Of a DNA stretch of 64,000 nt, positions 60,167 through 64,000 are shown piece by piece. The notes under the pieces are model-generated. The model searched no databases. It had not been told where the DNA came from and saw nothing but the letters and a program-made list of their open reading frames with translations. The stretch is from UBA1161 sp002311745 (lineage in GTDB: Bacteria; Planctomycetota; Phycisphaerae; Tepidisphaerales; Tepidisphaeraceae): assembly GCA_050018415.1 (NCBI GenBank), contig JBEKAB010000012.1, positions 1 through 64,000 on the forward strand. Direction: 5' to 3'. A program made the position numbers and the translations under genes. Each line of letters opens with the position of its first letter. Position 1 is the first letter of the stretch.

Positions 60167-61318
60167 TCAAGCCAGTTTTTTGGTCGTCGACAGGCGCGCT
60201 AAAAAGAGCAGCGCCGCCGCCATGCCGCCCAGCACCAGCAGGTTGGGCACCACCACGCCCCACACATCTCCGGCCAGAAAAAGCGTCTGCAGCAAGGCGA
60301 CGTAATACCGCGCCGGCAGCAGGTAGGTGATCAGCCGTACCGCGGCCGGCATGCTTCGCAGATCGAACAAAAATCCCGACAGCATCACCGCCGGCAAAAA
60401 CGTCACCAGCAGCGTGATCTGGCTGGCCACGAATTGGCTGCGGGTCAACGACGAAATCAGCAGCCCGATCGCCAATGCCACCACCAGGTAAAGCATCGAC
60501 GAGGCGCCCAGCAGCCACATCGATCCGCGAAACGGCACGTGGAAGAGGAACTTTCCCGCCAGCAGGCACAGCCCCAGCCCCACCATGCCCTGGACAAAAT
60601 AGGGAATCGTCTTGCCCAGGAGAATCTCATCGGACCGAACGGGCGTGACGAACAGCGCCTCAAACGTTCCGCGTTCCCATTCGCGGGCCATGACCATCGC
60701 CGTCAAAAACGCGCCGATGAGCGTCATCACCAGCACGATCAGGCCGGGAACCAGAAAATAATGGCTGTCGTTGGCCTCGTTGAACCAGAGCCGGTTTTGC
60801 ACGACCACCGGCCCGGCGCTCACGCCGGCCCCCTGGGCCCCCAGCCGAGCCCCCCACTGCGCGACGGCGCCTTGAGCGTAGCCCTGGATGATCCTGGCGC
60901 GGTTGGCATCCGTGCCGTTGACGACGATCTGCAACTGCGCGTCGCCGATGCTTTGGTGGCGTGCAAAATCCGAGCGGATGCGAACGATCCCATCCACGTT
61001 CCGCTGCAGCAAAAGCTCCTGCGCCGGCGGCATCGAATTGAAAAAACGCGGCTCAAAGTACGGCGAGAGTTGAAACCCCGCGGCCAGTTCCGTCGCCTGC
61101 GGCGAAGGACTTTCCAGCACCACCGCCACCTTGACGTTCTTCACGTCCAGCGACAGCCCGTAGCCGTACAGCAGAATGAGGATCACCGGCAGCACCACGC
61201 CGATGGCGATGCTGCTCGGATCGCGAACCATCTGGCGCCATTCCTTGCGGATCAGCGCCCAAACGCGGCGAGCCTTGGCACGCAGCCGACGGCGCGTTGG
61301 CTGGTCCGGGGCCGTCAC
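60167..61318 (-). CDS. ABC-2 permease of a multidrug exporter, YbhS-like
   Basis: 383 residues with the same plan: LIRKEWRQMVRDPSSIAIGV, helix, periplasmic domain, MVMAREWERGTFEALFVTPV and LPAVMLSGFLFDLRSMPAAV. Pairs with the downstream permease as a heterodimer. GTG 61318 overlaps the ATPase stop (GTGA), so translation is coupled. Confidence 0.88.
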   Translation of the reverse strand: MTAPDQPTRRRLRAKARRVWALIRKEWRQMVRDPSSIAIGVVLPVILILLYGYGLSLDVKNVKVAVVLESPSPQATELAAGFQLSPYFEPRFFNSMPPAQELLLQRNVDGIVRIRSDFARHQSIGDAQLQIVVNGTDANRARIIQGYAQGAVAQWGARLGAQGAGVSAGPVVVQNRLWFNEANDSHYFLVPGLIVLVMTLIGAFLTAMVMAREWERGTFEALFVTPVRSDEILLGKTIPYFVQGMVGLGLCLLAGKFLFHVPFRGSMWLLGASSMLYLVVALAIGLLISSLTRSQFVASQITLLVTFLPAVMLSGFLFDLRSMPAAVRLITYLLPARYYVALLQTLFLAGDVWGVVVPNLLVLGGMAAALLFLARLSTTKKLA

Positions 61319-63105
61319 GCGGCGCCTCCGGCCTTGACATCCGCCGACGCCGCGCCGCGGGCCTGCTCGACGATGGCGACGAAGGCGTCCTCCATCGTCG
61401 GCTCGCGTCCAGCTTGCGGTTGTGCGCGGCGGCGAATCTCCGCCGGCGTGCCCTGCGCCAGGATGCGCCCGGCATCCATGACCGCCACGTGGTCGCAGTA
61501 TTCCGCCTCCTCCATGAAGTGGGTGGTGATGATCACGGTCACGCCCTGCTCCGCCAGGGCGGTGATCCGCCGCCAAAACTCCCGCCGGGCCAGGGGATCG
61601 GCGCCGCTGGTCGGCTCGTCCAGAAAGAGCGTCTCCGGCTCGTGCAGCAGGGCCGCCGCCATCGCCAATCGCTGCTTGAATCCCCCCGGCAATTGCCCGC
61701 TGGGCAGCCGCCGCAACGCGCCCAGCTCGAACTGCTCCAGCGCCCAGTCGATGCGCCGGCGCTTGCGTCCGCCGCGCAGGCCGTAGGCGCTGGCGAAAAA
61801 GTCCAGGTTCTCGACCACCGAAAGTTGGCCGTAGAGGGAAAACTTCTGGGCCACGTATCCGATGCGCTGACGCGCCGAGGCCCGCGCGTGGCGCAGGTCC
61901 ACGCCGGCGACTTGCAACATCCCGCCCGTGGCGGCCAACAGCCCACAGAGCATGCGAAACGTCGTGGTTTTCCCCGCGCCGTTGGGACCCAGAAGGCCGA
62001 AGATTTCGCCCCGGTGCACGTCGAAGCTCACGTGATCCACGGCCGCGAAGCTCCCGAACAGGCGGGTCAGGTCGCGGACGGTCACGACCATCTCGCTGGC
62101 GTCCGCCACCACGGGCCGATCCAGCGTCATCGAGCCGCCGATGCCCTGCTCCCCCACCGCTCGCCTCAATAGCACCATGAACCCGTCTTCAAAAATCGGC
62201 TCCGCGGGCGTCAAGATTAGGCCGGCCAGGGCATCCTCGCCGGCTTGGCGCGGGTCTTGAGCGCCGTTTTTTTTCACCAGCCGCACCAGCCCGCCCTGCG
62301 GCACCGCGTCGATCACGTTCGGATCGTCCAGCAGCCGCGCCTGAAGCCCGCGAGCCTTTTGCCCGGCCCCAGGCTCGGCCAGAAACGCGCGGCCCTGGGC
62401 CAAGGCGCTGACCTCTTGCGGCCCGCCACGCGCCAGCACCTTCCCCTGGTGCAGCACGATCACGTTCCCGCAACGCTGCGCCTCATCCAGATAAGACGTG
62501 CTCAGCAGCACCGTCAGGCCTTGCCCATGGACTAATTGCTCGATGATTTCCCACAGTTCCCGACGCGACAGCGGATCGACGCCCACCGTCGGCTCATCCA
62601 GCAAGAGCAATTCGGGCCAGCGCACCAGCGTGCAGGCCAGCCCCAGCTTCTGCTTCATGCCCCCCGAGAGCCGCCCCGCCAGCCGGTCCACAAACGGCCC
62701 GAGAGCCGTCATCTCCATCAGCCGCGGATATCTCTCCTGACGTTGCGCCGCGGTAATGCCGTGCAGGTCGGCGTACAGGTCCAGGTTCTCCTGCGTCGTC
62801 AGGTCCTCGTACAGCCCGAACCTTTGCGGCATGTACCCGATGCGCGATTGAACCCGCTGCGGATGGGCGGCAACGTCAATGCCCAGGACGCGAAGCTCGC
62901 CCTCATCGGCCCTCATGAGCCCCGCGGCCATGCGGATCAGCGTGGTCTTGCCGGCCCCGTCGGGGCCAACCAAAGCGGTGATCGTCCCCGGGCGGGCCTC
63001 CAGCGACACGCCGTCCAACGCGTGCACGATTTCGCCGGTGTCGCGGTGAAATGTTTTGCGAATCTGGCGGCCCAGCACCGCCGCATCTGGCTGCGAATCG
63101 GTCAT
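61315..63105 (-). CDS. Tandem-NBD ABC ATPase, YbhF-like
   Basis: 596 residues with two ATPase domains. The first has GPDGAGKTTLIRM, LSGGMKQKLGLAC, LLLLDEPTVGVDP and STSYLDEAQ. The second has GPNGAGKTTTFRM, LFLDEPTSGADP, TTHFMEEAEY and a signature LPGGFKQRLAMA where the usual serine is proline. YbhF of E. coli has this fused layout. ATG 63105 overlaps the HlyD-like stop. Confidence 0.92.
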   Translation of the reverse strand: MTDSQPDAAVLGRQIRKTFHRDTGEIVHALDGVSLEARPGTITALVGPDGAGKTTLIRMAAGLMRADEGELRVLGIDVAAHPQRVQSRIGYMPQRFGLYEDLTTQENLDLYADLHGITAAQRQERYPRLMEMTALGPFVDRLAGRLSGGMKQKLGLACTLVRWPELLLLDEPTVGVDPLSRRELWEIIEQLVHGQGLTVLLSTSYLDEAQRCGNVIVLHQGKVLARGGPQEVSALAQGRAFLAEPGAGQKARGLQARLLDDPNVIDAVPQGGLVRLVKKNGAQDPRQAGEDALAGLILTPAEPIFEDGFMVLLRRAVGEQGIGGSMTLDRPVVADASEMVVTVRDLTRLFGSFAAVDHVSFDVHRGEIFGLLGPNGAGKTTTFRMLCGLLAATGGMLQVAGVDLRHARASARQRIGYVAQKFSLYGQLSVVENLDFFASAYGLRGGRKRRRIDWALEQFELGALRRLPSGQLPGGFKQRLAMAAALLHEPETLFLDEPTSGADPLARREFWRRITALAEQGVTVIITTHFMEEAEYCDHVAVMDAGRILAQGTPAEIRRRAQPQAGREPTMEDAFVAIVEQARGAASADVKAGGAA

Positions 63106-64000
63106 GGCCGGCTCCCAGCGGTCGGCTGGGTCGTCGCTGGCATCACGTGCACCGTCGCCGGCATCCCCAGGGGCAAAACACCCGCGGAATCCTTCACAAA
63201 CACGCGAACCTCGTACACCAAGCTGCTTTGCAGCTCCTCGATCTGCACGTCCTTGGGCGTGAACTCGGCCACCGGCGATATGAACCCGACCCACCCTTCA
63301 AAATGCTGAGGAAGACTGACCACCGTCACGAACGCTCGCATCCCCGATTGCACCTTACCCAGGTCCGCTCCGGACACGTAGGCGCGCACCCATTTGGGAT
63401 CGACGATTGCCAGGGAAAAGACGGGCCGCTGCGGCGAGGCCATCTCGCCTGGCTCGAGCAAGCGAGAACGAACCACCGCGTCGCACGGCGCTACGAGCTG
63501 CGCATCGGCCAACTGCTGCTTCAAAAACGCCACTTGGGCTTCATCCGCCCGCAGTTGCGCCTCGGCTTGGGCCACGTCCTCTTGGCGTGGACCGGCGACC
63601 TCCAGCTCCAGGGCCTTTTGACTCACGGCCAGCTTCGCCTCGGCCACGTCCAAGGCGGCCTTGGCGTTGTCCAGGTCCTGTTGACTCACGGCCCGGCCCG
63701 AGGAGGTCTGCGACAGGCCCACAAGCCGCTGATATTGCTGGTGAGCGTTGGCCGCATCGGCTTGGGCGGACTCGACGTTGGCGCGGGCTTGGGCGATTTC
63801 CTCAGGGCGATTGCCGTTGTGCAGGCGCAGCACCACCTGCCGCTGGGCCGCGGCCTGCGCCTCCGCCTGCGCCACCTGCGGCTCCAGGCGGCCCGTGTCC
63901 AGCCGCGCCAACACCTGCCCACGCACCACGCGGTCCCCCTCCTGCACCAGCACGGCCGCGATGCGCTCGTTGTTGTTGAATGCAAGGTCCACCTGCCGCA
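63102..64000 (-). CDS. HlyD/YbhG-type membrane fusion protein (N-terminus outside the window)
   Basis: About 299 residues are visible. NERIAAVLVQEGDRVVRGQV then LARLD is the first lipoyl half; two long alpha-hairpin helices rich in A, Q and E follow (QAEAQLRADEAQVAFLKQQL); then APCDAVVRSRLLEPGEMASP closes the lipoyl domain and FVTVVSLPQHFEGWVGFISP the beta barrel. It joins the inner-membrane exporter to the outer membrane. The gene continues past base 64000, so the start is not seen. Confidence 0.88.
   Translation of the reverse strand, partial: RQVDLAFNNNERIAAVLVQEGDRVVRGQVLARLDTGRLEPQVAQAEAQAAAQRQVVLRLHNGNRPEEIAQARANVESAQADAANAHQQYQRLVGLSQTSSGRAVSQQDLDNAKAALDVAEAKLAVSQKALELEVAGPRQEDVAQAEAQLRADEAQVAFLKQQLADAQLVAPCDAVVRSRLLEPGEMASPQRPVFSLAIVDPKWVRAYVSGADLGKVQSGMRAFVTVVSLPQHFEGWVGFISPVAEFTPKDVQIEELQSSLVYEVRVFVKDSAGVLPLGMPATVHVMPATTQPTAGSRP

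Overview
The window looks like a GC-rich chromosome segment from a planctomycete, most likely class Phycisphaerae. The evidence is a secreted beta-helix protein with the planctomycetal N-terminal motif LEALETRQLLS (12.8 kb), a dockerin-like C-terminus at the left edge, and an integrase N-terminus of a type I associate with planctomycetes. The taxonomic call is an inference from these motifs. Genes often overlap as ATGA or GTGA, and several highly expressed-looking starts lack a Shine-Dalgarno sequence.

Layout. 0-2 kb: dockerin tail, two regulators, tRNA-Val(GAC) and a dead integrase. 2.4-11.1 kb: the most striking block, a plus-strand lipid cluster. It holds a single polypeptide fusing fatty-acyl-AMP ligase, acyl carrier protein and an alpha-oxoamine (serine palmitoyltransferase-like) synthase, then an Aur1/PAP2-type phosphatase, a two-gene ABC exporter, a GT-B-like transferase, and a GNAT-superfamily protein resembling bacterial ceramide synthase. 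An extended SDR at 15.1-16.2 kb could be the missing ceramide reductase. Together they outline a bacterial sphingolipid pathway in which acyl-ACP loading and serine condensation sit in one protein. 11.1-12.3 kb: decayed IS66. 12.8-14.8 kb: beta-helix surface protein. 16.3-21.5 kb: helicase remnant, then pyc-birA-methyltransferase. 21.5-25.6 kb: glycosyltransferase, and a divergent pair of c-heme sensor kinase and sigma54 activator. 25.8-27.2 kb: zinc ribbon, comB, and a deleted ketoacyl synthase.

27.2-39.7 kb is a glycan locus with four paralogous multi-membrane (GT-C-like) proteins, two FkbM methyltransferases, a GT41-type transferase and a GT4 transferase, plus broken copies of some of these. 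39.8-45 kb is core metabolism (ferredoxin, aroDE, dapA, pdxJ, nnrE). 45.1-50.5 kb is a flagellin-type glycosylation operon: Maf, a SPASM protein, CMP-nonulosonate synthetase and nonulosonate synthase; the matching hydrolysing UDP-GlcNAc 2-epimerase lies at 56.3 kb. Between them are a BrnT/BrnA-type toxin-antitoxin pair, an ankyrin protein, a potassium channel and a SIMPL protein. 57.5-64 kb: HDOD protein, methyltransferase, and a YbhGFSR-like multidrug export operon running off the right edge.

A theme across the window is partial gene duplication beside accessory cassettes: a head of the GNAT gene before the ABC/GT genes, FkbM tail and GT4 head copies around the GT41 gene, three copies of the neuB 3' end around the toxin-antitoxin and ankyrin/channel cassettes, and an ankyrin tail before the intact ankyrin gene. 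This suggests repeated insertion or unequal recombination with gene-end duplication. Dispersed inverted repeats (40.4, 42.1, 55.9 kb) also intrude on gene starts.
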